Below are positions 1 through 11,071 of a stretch of 64,000 nucleotides of DNA, piece after piece; position 1 is the first letter of the stretch; the number at the start of each line of letters is the position of its first letter. The notes under the pieces were generated by a model that was not told the DNA's origin, made no database searches, and worked only from the letters and a program-made list of their open reading frames with translations. The stretch is from Humulus lupulus (taxonomy: Eukaryota > Streptophyta > Magnoliopsida > Rosales > Cannabaceae): the NCBI RefSeq assembly GCF_963169125.1, contig NC_084793.1, forward strand, positions 228,534,360 to 228,598,359, read 5' to 3'. The translations under genes were made by a program, and so were the position numbers.

Positions 1-269
1 TGAGTGTTTGAAAGAAATATGAATGTCGTTACTTGTTTGATTAATAGGGAGCATGGGATAATGATAGGGCCTGGCCCTTGACCGTTGTGTGATGATAGTA
101 AGGCATGCTTATTGGCATTGCTATTGCATGTGGATGAATATCTGGATAAACTGTTATATCTTGATTGCTTGTGATTGGTTGTGTTCCAATGGTGATCTGT
201 GGAAAGATTGTTACCCTGTCATCATAGTCTGACCGCTGAGTTGTTGATTGCAGATTAACTTGGATAGCT
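1..269 (+). other. 5' leader of element 1
   Basis: Untranslated leader between primer site and gag. It aligns with 13495-13849 of element 2. It has a single copy of the GGCATGCTTATT block that is present twice in element 2. No coding capacity is seen on the plus strand. Confidence 0.75.
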
Positions 270-1435
270 ATGCGTCCAAGGCGATCTATACGACTAGCCG
301 GCACTGGGTCTGAGGCTAGAGATGATGACCAGGGCCAGAACCCTCCGCCAGTCCTTGAAAACTGGCAACAGATTATGGCAGACATGCAAGCCTGGCTTCA
401 AAACCAGGAAGAACAGATTCGTCTTTTGAGATAGCAGGCTCCATCAGGGAGAGCTGCATCTATTGTGCCACTTGCTGTGGCACCAGTTGTACAGGTAGAG
501 GAAGTTGGAAACTGTTGGGAACCGTTGTATGAGCGGTTCAGGAGGCAGCATCCTCCAACTTTTGAGGGGGGACTAGATCCACCGAAGGCCGAACAGTGGA
601 TGAGCATGATTACTTCTATCTTGGACTTCATGAGGGTAGAGAGTAATGGTAGGGTGGCCTGCGCCACGTATATGTTGAGAGAAGATGCTCGCATTTGGTG
701 GGAAGTGGTATCACAGACTAGAGATGTTACTACTTTGGGTTGGGATGGATTCAAGGATTTGTTCAGTCAGAAGTACAACAACGTTGCCGTCAGGGAAGCG
801 AAGGTAAATGAATTTGTGGGGTTAGTTCAGGGTAGCATGACAATTATAGAGTAGCCCTGAAGTTCGATAGACTTGCGAAGTTCGCACTAGACCTTGTGCC
901 TACTGATGCAGCTAGGCAGGACATATTTATCAGAGGGCTTAATGCTATGATAGCCTGAGATGTGAGAATTACAACAGTACCTGGGGGGATGACTTATGCC
1001 CAGGCTGTTGAGAAGGCTCTTACTACTGAGGAATCAGAGAACAAGATCTGGAGGGAGAACGCAGCGAGACGGGAGGTTCGTAGGGCGGTGCCTTCACATC
1101 CAGTATCTGGTAGGGGCGGAGGCCCTAGTGATCTGAATAGGAAGACCCCTGCCACTTCGACCGCTGCTGGTCCTGATAGAAGGGGTCGAGATGTTCATGG
1201 TGGCCGTCAGGGAGGCAGTGACACATGGAGGAGTTACCCAGAGTGTATGAGGTGCAGAAGATGCCATCCGGGCGAATGTCGGGCCAAGGTCTATTATGTG
1301 TGTGGGGTGGTGGGACACCTCAAGAAGGACTTCCCAACAGTGAAGAAAGGGGAAGCAAGGAAGGTGGACAACTTGATTCCAGCTCGAGTGTTCACCTTGA
1401 CGCAGGCAGAGGCCGAGGTAGTCCCTCGGTGGTGA
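270..1435 (+). pseudogene. gag: gag of element 1 (capsid and zinc knuckle), broken
   Basis: Structural Gag protein that packages element RNA in the cytoplasm. The start ATG at 270 is chosen because it opens the basic N-terminus (MRPRRS...) that element 2 also has at 13850. The frame is broken by TAG at 432 after LLR, by TAG near 852, and by a frame change before 962. The retrotransposon gag domain is visible at about 540-850 (PLYERFRRQHPP, then ARIWWEVV). Near 1290-1335 the CCHC knuckle is damaged: the first Cys is Tyr and the last Cys is Phe compared with the intact knuckle of element 2. The family is certain from similarity to elements 2 and 3. Confidence 0.9.
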
Positions 1436-2670
1436 CATGTCAGCTTTCTAGCGCTGGCTCTCCTTTTATTGTATTGATTGACTCTGGTGCTACGCATTCA
1501 TTTGTTTCCACTAAGGTGATTGATAGGTTGTGTAGACCTAGTGAGTACTGTATTGTGGGGTTCGGGACTATATTGCCTACAGGGGAACTGGTAGTTTCTA
1601 GGAGATGGATTAGAGCACTGTCAGTGATGGTTGATGGTAGGGAGTTATCAATAAACTTGATTGAGTTAGGTATGGAGGATTTTGACATGATTTTGGGGAT
1701 GGATTGGCTGGTCAGATATGGGGCTACTATTGATTGTAGGAAGAAGATGGTGACTTTTGAGCCTGAGGGAGAGGATCCCTTTGTCTTCGTGGGTGCGATA
1801 TATGGACCCCGTGTACCCATGATATCAATGCTAAGAGCTAGGGATCTATTACAAGGAGGATGTATAGGTTTCCTGGCTAGTGTGGTGGATACTACCAGAG
1901 TGTTGCCAACAGGGCCCGAAGAGACTAGATTGGTTTGTGAATTCTTGGATGTATTTCCTGAGGATCTACTAGGATTACCACCGCACAGGGAGATTCAGTT
2001 CGTCATCGAGTTGGTACCGGGGACAGAGCCAATGTCAAGGGCACCATATAGAATGGCACCGGCAGAACTGAAAGAATTGAAGATACAGTTACATGAGCTT
2101 ATGGATTTGGGGTTCATCAGGCCTAGCTTCTCGCCTTGGGGTGCTCCGATTTTGTTTGTGAAGAAGAAGGATAGGACTCTGAGAATGTGTATAGACTACA
2201 AAGAGTTGAACAAGTTGACCATCAAGAATAAGTACCTTCTGCCAAGGATTGACGACTTGTTTGATCAGCTGCAGGGAAAGACGATATTCTCAAAGATTGA
2301 TCTTCGATCTGGTTATCACCAGCTGAGGATCAAGGACGAGGATATACAGAAGACGGCCTTTCGAACGAGGTATGGGCACTATGATTTTCTGGTCATGTCG
2401 TTTGTTTTGACTAATGCCCTAGCAGCCTTCATGGACCTAATGAATAGGGTGTTCAATAACTTCTTGGATCAGTTCGTGATTGTCTTCATCAGCGATATTT
2501 TAGTGTACTCCAGTTTAGAGGCAGAGCACGAGCAGCATCTTCGACAGGTCTTACAGAGATTAAGAGAACACCGGTTGTATGCCAAATTTAAGAAGTGTGA
2601 GTTCTGGCTACTAGAAGTGACATTCCTTGGACATATTGTTGGTGAAGATGGGATTAAGGTGGATCAATAG
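1436..2670 (+). pseudogene. pol: protease and reverse transcriptase of element 1, catalytic Asp lost
   Basis: The longest open stretch of the element. The aspartic protease shows [11 protein letters not shown] (about 1474-1506) and ILGMDWL. Reverse transcriptase follows from about 1950, with [17 protein letters not shown] and [12 protein letters not shown]. The catalytic box, FIDD in elements 2 and 3, reads FISD at 2485-2496, so one of the two metal-binding aspartates is Ser and the enzyme should be dead. The frame ends at TAG 2668. A short deletion against element 2 at this point removes sequence after GIKVD and shifts the frame. Confidence 0.92.
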
Positions 2671-3260
2671 GCAGTTAGAGATTGGCCGAGCCCAAGAATG
2701 TCTCATAGGTTCAGAGTTTCCTCGAGTTAGCAGGTTACTACAGACGGTTCGTGGAAGGGTTCTCGAAGATTGCTGCACCGATGACAGATTTGACACGGAA
2801 GAATTTGAATTTCGTATGGTCAGACAAGTGTGAGGAAAGTTTTCACGAATTGAAGCGGCGACTTATTTCTGCACCTATGCTGAGTCTTCCTTCGGGGGAA
2901 GGAAAGTTTGTGGTTTATTGCGATGTGTCAAGGTTGGGTTTGGGCTGTGTGTTGATGCAAAACGAGAAGGTTATAGCTTATGCATCACGAAAACTGAAGG
3001 AGTATGAGTAGTGGTACCCTACCCATGATTTGGAATTGGCAGCGGTGGTATTCGCACTGAAGGTGTGGCGACATTATTTGTTTGGAGAGAAGTGCAAGAT
3101 ATACACCGATCACAAAAGTTTGAAGTACTTCTTTACTCAGAAGGACCTGAACATAAGGCAAAGGCGTTGGTTGGAGTTGGTAAAGGAATATGACAGTGAT
3201 ATTCTTTACCACCTAGGGAAAGCTAATGTAGTGGCAGATGCATTGAGCCGGAGAGGCTTG
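2671..3260 (+). pseudogene. pol: RT connection and RNase H of element 1
   Basis: Continuation of pol in shifted frames. The connection domain is seen at 2751-3011 (FSKIAAPMTDLTRKN, then VVYCDVSRLGLGCVL), a stop falls at 3009, and the rest is at 3030-3260 ([24 protein letters not shown]). These are the usual RNase H motifs that degrade the RNA strand during reverse transcription. In the first motif the residue after CD is Val where element 2 has Ala. The domain is interrupted only by the stop and frame changes. Confidence 0.88.
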
Positions 3261-4341
3261 GGGCAGTTGTTTAGCTCTACTCAGATATCGAGGGAGTTGG
3301 CTGATGAGATGTCCAGAGGGAGGATAGAGTTGGTGGTGGGACGGTTGGCCAACATTACTTTACAGTCGACTCTACTGGAGCGGATTAAGGAGGGTCAGCT
3401 GGTGGATGCACAATTACTGGAGGTTAGAGAGAATGTCTTAGCGGGAGCACCTAAGGACTATTCTATTTCTGAGGTTGGTTTACTACGGTATCAGGGTCGG
3501 ATTTGTGTTCCGATTGATATGGGGATTAGATGCGAGAAACTGGATGAATCACATACCACACCATACTCACTTCATCCAGAAGCCACAAAGATGTATCAGG
3601 ATCTACAGACATTGTATTGGTGGCCTGGAATGAAGAAGGATGTGGTAGAGTACGTAGCTAGGTGTTTGACTTGTGAGCAGGTGAAAGCTAAGCATCAGCG
3701 ACCAGCGGGGTTGCTTTAGCCTTTGGGTATTCCTGAGTGGAAATGGGAGGATATTACGATGGAATTTTTGGGAGGATTACCCAGGACAGTGGGGCTTCAT
3801 GACTTGATGTGGGTGATAGTGGACAAATACACCAAGTCAGCTCATTTTCTTCCAGTGAAGATGACTTATACGGTGAATCAGTATGCACAGTTGTATGTGA
3901 GGGAGATCATACGTCTCCATAGGGTTCCTAAGTCTATTGTGTCAGACCAAGATCCTATCTTTACCTCCAAGTTTTGGGGTAATTTGCAGAAGGCTATGGG
4001 GACTCAGTTAAAGTTTAGCAAGACCTTTCATCCTCAGACTGATGGACAATCTGAGAGGACGATTCAAGTGTTGGAGGATATGCTTAGGGCATGTGTGATC
4101 GACTTTGAGGGATCTTGGAGTAAGTATCTTTCGTTGATTGAGTTTTCGTACAACAACATTTATCAATCAACGATTGGAGTGGCTCCATATAAGATGTTAT
4201 ATAGGAGGAGATAAATCACCCATTCTACGGAACAAGACGATTCCTCTGGTTAAAGTGTTATGGAGGAATAGTAGGGTCGAGGAAGCGACCTGGGAGCTTG
4301 AGACAGCAATGCAGGATCAGTATCCCGAGTTATTCAGGTAA
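3261..4341 (+). pseudogene. pol: integrase and chromodomain-like tail of element 1, internally deleted
   Basis: Integrase inserts the cDNA into chromatin. The zinc-binding region ([24 protein letters not shown]) ends in TAG at 3717. The catalytic core resumes at 3723 with WVIVDKYTKSAHF, SDQDPIFTS and TDGQSERT, so all three acidic residues (D, D, E) are present. The C-terminal half is missing: after 4210 the sequence jumps to KTIPLVKVLWRN...EEATWELE, the chromodomain-like tail. Compared with element 2 about 456 bp is gone, with TTC shared at the junction. A TAA follows the junction. Confidence 0.9.
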
Positions 4342-4363
4342 AATTTCGACGACAAAATTCTCA

Positions 4364-4378
4364 GTAGGAGGGGATAGT
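4364..4378 (+). promoter_or_regulatory. polypurine tract of element 1
   Basis: AGTAGGAGGGGATAG lies immediately before the LTR start TGTAACGACCC. This is the expected position and composition of the plus-strand DNA primer. The upstream AAATTTCGACGACAAAATT resembles the conserved pre-PPT stretch also seen at the ends of element 3 and element 4. Confidence 0.8.
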
Positions 4379-5951
4379 TGTAACGACCCAAAATCGCTAA
4401 TAAGGCTTAAGGGCCTTGATTAGCATGCCGGGAGGACATAATTGGTTTATATGTGATTTAAATGATTAAATGCATGATTATATGATTATATGGATATGTG
4501 AAATGCATGTTAACGAGTATTAATATGCATGTGAGCCCTGTTTAGCTTATAAAGGCATATTTGTAATTTTATCCCGTTGAGGGCATAGATGTGATTATTT
4601 GTGGTTAATTGTTGGGACCACATTATTATGTGGATGTATTTGCAGCTTGTGGCTCGAGATGATCCTAGTGAGCGCTTTGGCGAAATAGTCACGGCGGGGA
4701 TTTATACCCGGCTCGAGGGAGCCTAGGGGTATTTCTGGGAATTTGGGAAATATATTGGAGATTTTTAGACATTGGGGAAAAATAATTGGTGATTAATTAG
4801 ATGACGGGATTAAGTGATAAATATTAGGAAGACTCGAGGGATTAGCAGGAATTGGGAACAAAGGACCAATATACCCTTAGATTAATTAAAAGGCTTAGTT
4901 TTAGGTTGGGAGGGTAAAATAGTCTTTTGGTTATTAGAGGGGATAACTGATGTAATCTTTTTTCCTTAGACTATTGTAGAAAGAAGTAGAAGCACTGAAG
5001 GAAAGAAAGAAAAACAGAGAACACTCAGCTCCCTCTTTTCCCTTTCTCACGATTTCTTTCTCTCTCACTCTCCCTTGAGAATTTTGAAGCTGAGAACTCA
5101 AGAGAAAGTCTAGGCTAGGTTTTGGGGCTTTGATCCTTGGAGTAGCTAAGGAGTTCAGTTGGAATTAGCTTCAAATTAAGGTAAGGTTTAAGGTTTTATC
5201 AGAGTTTGTTGTGCTTTGTTGAGAATGATTTCTAAGTTTGGTTTTGGATGGAAGTTTAAGGATTTAAACCTGGGAATTGGAGGAATCAAAGCTGGGAGGA
5301 ACATTGAAGGTAACCTAGGGTCGGATTCATTCATCAGAGGTAACAATTTCTAACCTTGATTATCTGGGTTTGTGATTTTAGATGGTGTTCTTGAGCTTGC
5401 TTCAGAGCTCAAGTTTGATTTGTGTGTTTGATGAAGTTGTTTGTCAAGGTTTGGTGTTATGTGGGTGTTTTGGTTGAGCTATAGTGAATTGTAGGTTCAA
5501 TTTTGAGTTTAGTTGAGGTTTGGAGTGGGATTTTTGAGCTTTGGCTCGGGAAAGTTCAATGGGAAAAACCCAGAACTTTGCATGTTCTGGTTGTAGTGCT
5601 GTAGCACTAGGTTGGGAGCGCTACAGTGCAAGGCTGCGTTTTCTGGGGGGCTTGAGTCTGACTCTAGCGTTGTAGCGCCCACCTAGTAGCGCTGCAGCGC
5701 TACTCAGCCTTCTGAACTTGGTTTTTGGGAGTTCTTTTAGGGTTTTTGCTTGGGGGCTCAGGGGACGGTTTAACCACTTCGTTTGGTGGGATTAGGGGTC
5801 CCAAGAGCGCGAGTTTGGTCCCAGGATTGTACTATAGAATTCAAACTCATCGAAGTACCGTTTTATGGATTGTGACTAGGTGTACACTATGGCTCGGAAC
5901 GGGATCGTGCTTGAGGGTCGTCTCTATTAACCAAAGCACTCGGAATCAAAG

Positions 5952-6480
5952 GTAAGAAAACTGCACCCTTTTGTGTGCTGTGATGGGACTAAGGGCTCCC
6001 TATATTTGAATACAATTGTTATATGATTATGATATGCCATGAGAGCATGAAATAAACGACCTAAGAGTGTCGGAACTGATATTTGCGCATAGGACGCGGC
6101 TCGACCATTGGTAGCTGAGGACAGCTTAATAGTCACTGAGCTCGGCTTAAGCAGGCCGGAGTCAGTGGGTTAAACACTGGGCTCAGCCTAAGTGAGCCAG
6201 AGATAGTGGGTTAAATAGAGGGTGTGACCTAAGGGCGTCGACCCTGAGTATTGTATAATGAATATTGATATGTTATTATTGTTGTCTACTGATTATAACT
6301 TATTTAATACTGAGATGAATGGCTTATGAATAATTGTTTGACCTCTCTGAGTAGATGATTGTTATGGCATGCTGAATACATGGTTAACAGCTTTATGGAT
6401 TATTTGTTTGTCTGTATCATTTATGTTTTGCATTATGGTTTTCTTGCTGGGCATTGGCTCACAGGTGCTACGTGGTGCAG
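5952..6480 (+). promoter_or_regulatory. putative intron within LTR 1
   Basis: Donor CAAAG|GTAAGAAAACTGC and acceptor GTGCTACGTGGTGCAG|GTAAAGG bracket 529 bases. The same two phrases bracket similar segments in the element 2 LTRs (12519-12992 and 19738-20138) and in solo LTR A (39452-39912). Conservation of both ends suggests a spliced 5' untranslated region. No transcript evidence is available. Confidence 0.45.
6134..6215 (+). repeat. 41-bp tandem duplication in LTR 1
   Basis: Two adjacent imperfect copies beginning CACTGAGCTCGGCTTAAG and CACTGGGCTCAGCCTAAG, each ending GTGGGTTAAA. The element 2 LTR has one copy (near 12700), so the duplication is specific to this LTR or its subfamily. Confidence 0.8.
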
Positions 6481-6857
6481 GTAAAGGCAAGGGCAAGGTG
6501 GACCAGTCTTGAGTTGGAGAGCTCTGGGGCAGAGTGTATATAGTTAGCTGCTCGTCCGCCACGGTCGAGGAATAGTGCAGGGACATGAAAACCTAAAATG
6601 CGTATTTTGCCATTAGAGTGGCCTATGGATTTATATAACTCTGAAATTTTGTAAACTGTCATTTAAAACATGTTTTTTTGGGATCCCATGTACTAAACGT
6701 TTATTTAAATGAGAAATTTCCCGTTTATGACCAAAACCTTTTAACCCTAGTTCGATTATGGTTTAATGTCACATTGTTAAACTATATTACTTGATTAGCA
6801 AGTCTTGCACATTTATAATCACACTGTGTAACGACCTTGGTTATCCAGGGTGTTACA

Positions 6858-8263
6858 TCCTAAATCTTTGAGCCTGAGGCTCCTTCTAGGCAATTGAGGT
6901 TGCTCACCAACCATTTTAGAAGTCTCCTCTTAAGGCTCTCTAGTTTGAGTTTGTTATATTAACTTGTTATCATCGCATGGCATGTACTCAAAGAACTCAA
7001 CATCTCTTGATTCAATTATCACATTAGACTCAAAGTCTAATAATCTATAAGCTTTGCTATTTTGGGCATAACTCACAAATGCACATCTTATAGCCCTTGG
7101 ACCCAACTTGGTCCTTTTGAGATCGGTGTTCTTACAACAAGAAAGATACCCCCACACTTTAAGATAACCAATGTTTGGTTTCTTTCCTTTCCATAACTCA
7201 TATGGAGAAATATTATTTTTCTTCATGAGAATACAATTCAAAATATGAAAAGCAAATAACAAGGCTTCACCTCACCAACTAAAACTCAATTTTGAATGTA
7301 ATTACATAGCATTAATCATCTCAAGAAATGTTCTATTTTTTCTTTCCACTATACAAATTTTGTGTGGAGTATAATGGGCTGTACATTCATATATAATTCC
7401 ATGCTCTTCATAAAACAAGTTGAAATCATTTGAAAAATACTTACCACCCCTATCACTTCTAAGCACTTTAATTTTTCTTTCCAATTGATTTTCAACTTCT
7501 GCTTTCTATGCTTTAAACACATTAAATTTTTCATCTTTATTCATAAGAAAATATACATATGTGAATCTAGAGAAATCATCTATGAAAGTAATAAAATATA
7601 TATTTCCGCCTCTAGTTAACATTCAATTTAGTTCACATAAGTCAACTTAGATTTTCTTTCAACACTTGGAAAATGTTTCTTTACCATCTTAAATTTAACA
7701 CATAATTCACATTTATCATGCTCAACTTTATCACAATCAATCAATCCACATTTAATTGCTCTTTTAATTGTGCTAAATCATATATGTGGAAGTGTAACAT
7801 GCCATAAATTAATAGAATTCGAGTCATGCATATAACAAGAAGATGAGGAAGCTTTATTATTCACATTTTCAATAGAAGTACAAAGTTTAAATATGCCATT
7901 ACATGCATAACCCTTTCCCACAAATACATCCCCTTTGACAAAGTATGCTTGCCAGAATCTATCACAACCTTGATCCCCGGTTTGCCAAGCAAATTACCAC
8001 TCACAAGGTTTCTAATCATTTCCGGTACATACAAAACATTGTTGAGTAGAACCTTCTTGCCAGAAGTGAAGAACATATCAATAGTCCCCTTGCCTTCAAC
8101 CTTGAAGCTTTACTTATTTCCCATTTGTATCTCATGCCATTCCTTTGAAGATTCAAAGGTCTTGAAAAGAGATCTATCACACGTAACACGAACATGGCAC
8201 AATTATCATACCACAACCTATTCACCTTTCCATGAATGGCATTGATTTCGCTTAGTGTTGCCA
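6858..8263 (-). pseudogene. pol: copia protease and integrase, broken
   Basis: Minus strand. The protease region (about 8264-8080) has WYDNCAM where the family has a D-S/T-G-A box, so the catalytic triad is lost. The pre-integrase segment at 8076-7861 (TSGKKVLLNNVLYVPE, NLVSGNLL) is clear. Integrase at 7534-6954 shows VLRSDRGGKYFSNDF and IVERKNRTFLEMINAM, keeping an Asp and the Glu of the catalytic set, then SPYELWKGKKPNIGYLKVWG. A stop follows CDDNKLI. Several frameshifts occur at 7290-7550 and 7900-8080. Confidence 0.87.
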
Positions 8264-9071
8264 CTATCTCTTATCGGTTGAGTTGACTCTTGCTTCATTG
8301 TTATGGTTACTCTTGAACCTACAATCTCTAGAAAAGTGGCCATTCTTGCCACACACAAAGCAAGGTCCCTTGGAACTTTTGAATTTTCCTTCATTCTTCT
8401 TGGGCCCTGAGGGATTTTGACCCTTGCCCTTGTTCTTCCCAATTCCTTTGCCTTTGTTAGGAGGATTGGCCACCACTAAGGCCTTTGAAGTCTCTCCATT
8501 AGACTCATCCTCATTCTTATCTCTAGAACGAGATTCCTCCTCAATCCCCTAGTGCTTGAGGATTTCCTCCAATGAAATCTTCTCATTCTTATGGAGGATC
8601 TTCTTCCTATAGCCCCTCCAAGATGGAGGCAACTTGGCTATTATGGCACCTACAAGGAATTGTTCTAACAATAAAATATTGAGTGTAGATAATTTATTCA
8701 CAATAATTTGCAACTCGTGTATTTGGGAGAGAAGATGTTTCATATCATAGAACTTAAATTCCATATATTGAGTAATAAGGAATTTATTTATACCTTCTTC
8801 TTCCGCTTTGCACTTCTTTTCCAAGGCTTCTCATATCTCCTTGGCGGTCTTGGTGTTAGTGTAGAGATCATAGAGTCTATCCAAAAGTGCTTTGAGGATG
8901 TAATCCCCTACATATCAATTCATCTTCTTCGCGCTTCTTCCTTTTTTTTGATGACTTCTTGAGTGTCATCTTCCTTGGCCGCTTCAATTGGTTTTTGGTC
9001 ATTATCCAAGACATAGAAGACATTTACAATGGTTAGCAAGAATTTAATATGGTCTTGCCAATTGATCGTGA
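8264..9071 (-). pseudogene. gag: copia gag, broken
   Basis: Minus-strand segments 9105-8920, 8824-8549 and 8476-8264 together read as a copia Gag. NWQDHIKFLLTIVN and VLDNDQKP are near the N-terminus, then a helical region with LPPSWRGYRKKILHKNEKISLEEILKH, a Lys/Gly-rich linker, and an intact CCHC knuckle CFVCGKNGHFSRDC at about 8355-8310. A stop follows NSTDKR. The first residues are missing where the neighbouring LTR begins. The family is certain; the clade within copia is not assigned. Confidence 0.87.
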
Positions 9072-9076
9072 AAATA

Positions 9077-10344
9077 TGATACACAAGTGCATGCAATTGA
9101 TTCAAGTAATATAGATGATAAATGGAGTATCGTTCCCACGAAGACTATTTTCCAATTACCAACAATTGTTCTTTTAATTTCTATTTGGCAAACAAAGTTT
9201 AGACGAATGAATTTTAATTTTAAAATTATAAATAATTATGAACAAAATTAACTAAAGATGGAAATCAATATTAAAAAGACCTAGGGTGTTAATTTCATCA
9301 ACTTTTCATTCTACTAATTTTATTAATCAGTTCTAATTTTCTTTCTTCCTATTCTAATAACAGGTTAACATAAATCAATTCCTATTCTTTTTCAAGATAT
9401 AAGATCTCAGCCTATATGCAGATTTTCTACATCTCTGTGATAAACTTAAACATATAGAAGAAATTAAGCATGGAAACCTAATTACTACACAAGTCATACA
9501 GGTACTTTCGTCCAATATGAAACCTATGTCTATATAATGATAGCATATTCAATTCTCATCTTTCGAATTTTGAATCAAAATCATAAAGCAAGCAAATATT
9601 GATTAAGTATTTACTAGCATTAAACACACATTATATAGATTAGAATAAAGAAGAAAATCAATAGAACATCATAATTAAATTAAATAGAAATCCAAGTGAC
9701 TACATTAAACCCTAGATACGAAAATTAGTTCATGGAAAAGAATAGAAAACGAAATAAGAGAAGAAAGAGAGGAAATAGATTGAGGTCAAGAAGAAAGAGA
9801 GAGATAGATCTAGATCTAAAATAGTCTAAAGCATTATTTTTATAGTGATAAGGTTGTGAAAAGAGTTTTCTAGATGTTTCTATTTGTTACTTGATAATGC
9901 TCCAAAATATCTTTATTTAAATTTCAAATCGCGTAACTCTAGCTTGCGTAATCTTGTAACTCAAATATCACTATGTAAATGTCCGAATTTGACTTTTTTT
10001 GGGAAACAAGCTTTCATAGGTACCAAGAACACGTAAATCGGATAAGTGAGTCGAGAGATATGGTGAAAATACTGAAACTATCATCGATTCAAAATATCTC
10101 AGATTTTTCCAACAATTTAAGTTTGAATTCTCCTTTACTTCTCCAATCAATTCAAATAAATATCTTTTTATTGTTTTTCTCTTGATTGAATATAATATTT
10201 CAAATAAATTTTAAAATATTTCGTAAATATCCATTTAACAAATGACAACCTGAAAAATACAACAACCACACATAAAAAGAACTAAAAATATAAAAAAATA
10301 ATAATAAAACTAAGACTAAAAAGTATTAAAAATCTATCCTATCA
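9077..10344 (-). repeat. 3' LTR of an Athila-like element, minus strand
   Basis: On the minus strand it begins TGATAGGATAG at 10344, directly after the purine tract GTTTGGGGGAATG, and ends TGTGTATCA at 9077, so the ends form TGATA/TATCA. The end region (CGTGGGAACGATACTCC, then CTTGTGTATCA) is the phrase typical of Athila/Tat-type LTR ends. A minus-strand TATA motif CTATAAAAATA lies at 9845-9835. The five bases beyond the LTR (AAATA at 9072-9076) would be half of a target duplication whose partner is not visible. Confidence 0.72.
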
Positions 10345-11071
10345 CATTCCCCCAAACTAAAACTTTACTCACCCTCAAGTAAAGAACACAAAAGACAGAC
10401 AAAAACCAAACTAAAAATCTAAAACAACAAACACAAATGAATCAAGTCAACAACAAAAATTTAAGCCTCAAACTATTATGAATAACATGCTTATATGATC
10501 TTTAGGAAAATCCACTTATAATCCAGAATTTTAGTCAAAACATTATTCCAATTCACTTAAGTCCAAACAAAAATAAAAGCTCTCAAAATAATGATTAATA
10601 AATAAAATGTATTCGAATCATTTCATGCTCACCAATTTTTTTTTCATTAGAATCAATTAATACCATTATCCCACAAGCTTGCTATACTTACTAATCTCCA
10701 CTAATGTAGAAAACACATGCTCAAAAAACAATAGGACTTTCATGACTTATAATTGAACGGCTTAGGTAAAGGTAGATTAAAAAGTCATTTAGGCTCAAAT
10801 ATATCATAAGCATACAAACCAAACAAACCAATCTTATGATAAACTCACGAACCCAAAACAATCCTAAATTTCTCAATCTTTCTTGCTTTGAGAGAGAACT
10901 TACACACATGTTTTTTTTTTTTTTTCATTTCATTTTTTTTCTAATGATACTACACTCCCCCAAACTTATTTATTTATATATTTTCAATTGGAGTGTAGTT
11001 TATTTTCAATATTTTTTTTCTTTCTCTCTCAATTTTTCTTCTTCTATTGACACAAATTTCCAAATATAAAC
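10345..11071 (-). other. 3' untranslated part of the Athila-like remnant, with purine tract
   Basis: AT-rich, without coding potential. On the minus strand it ends in TTTAGTTTGGGGGAATG against the LTR, a canonical polypurine tract for this lineage. TAAAC at 11067-11071 is the target site duplicated by element 2. The sequence continues at 20515 once element 2 is removed. Confidence 0.65.

Larger units (their letters stand above)
1..6857 (+). mobile_element. Tekay-type Ty3/gypsy chromovirus, element 1 (5' end outside window)
   Basis: Gag, protease, reverse transcriptase, RNase H, integrase and a chromodomain-like tail follow one another in the chromovirus order, then a purine tract and a 3' LTR. 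Position 1 matches the leader of element 2 about 120 bases after its primer site, so the 5' LTR should lie just left of the window. The element interrupts a minus-strand copia remnant that resumes at 6858. The bases after the LTR are TCCTA; the matching target duplication would be outside the window. Several stops, frameshifts and an integrase deletion make it non-autonomous. Confidence 0.93.
4379..6857 (+). repeat. 3' LTR of element 1, about 2.48 kb
   Basis: Starts TGTAACGACCC and ends GTTACA, giving the 6-bp terminal inverted repeat TGTAAC/GTTACA used by all Tekay-like LTRs here. CT-rich leader-like sequence lies at about 5020-5080, a GC-rich palindromic cassette at 5590-5700, and putative splice signals at about 5181, 5952 and 6480. 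Minus-strand ORFs in it are incidental. It resembles the element 2 LTR at both ends and in scattered blocks but belongs to a separate subfamily. Confidence 0.92.
6858..9076 (-). mobile_element. Ty1/copia remnant, minus strand
   Basis: Read on the minus strand the order is gag with zinc knuckle, protease, pre-integrase region and integrase: the Ty1/copia order, with integrase before RT. It is cut at 6858 by element 1, in the linker after integrase (LPRRSLRLKD), so RT and RNase H would lie left of element 1. On the other side gag is cut at about 9076 by the Athila-like LTR. Stops and frameshifts occur throughout. Confidence 0.88.

Noticed and set aside
1440..1820. Minus-strand ORFs opposite gag and pol (also at 15022-15480 and 14105-14653)
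   Set aside because: Shadows of conserved pol codons on the other strand.
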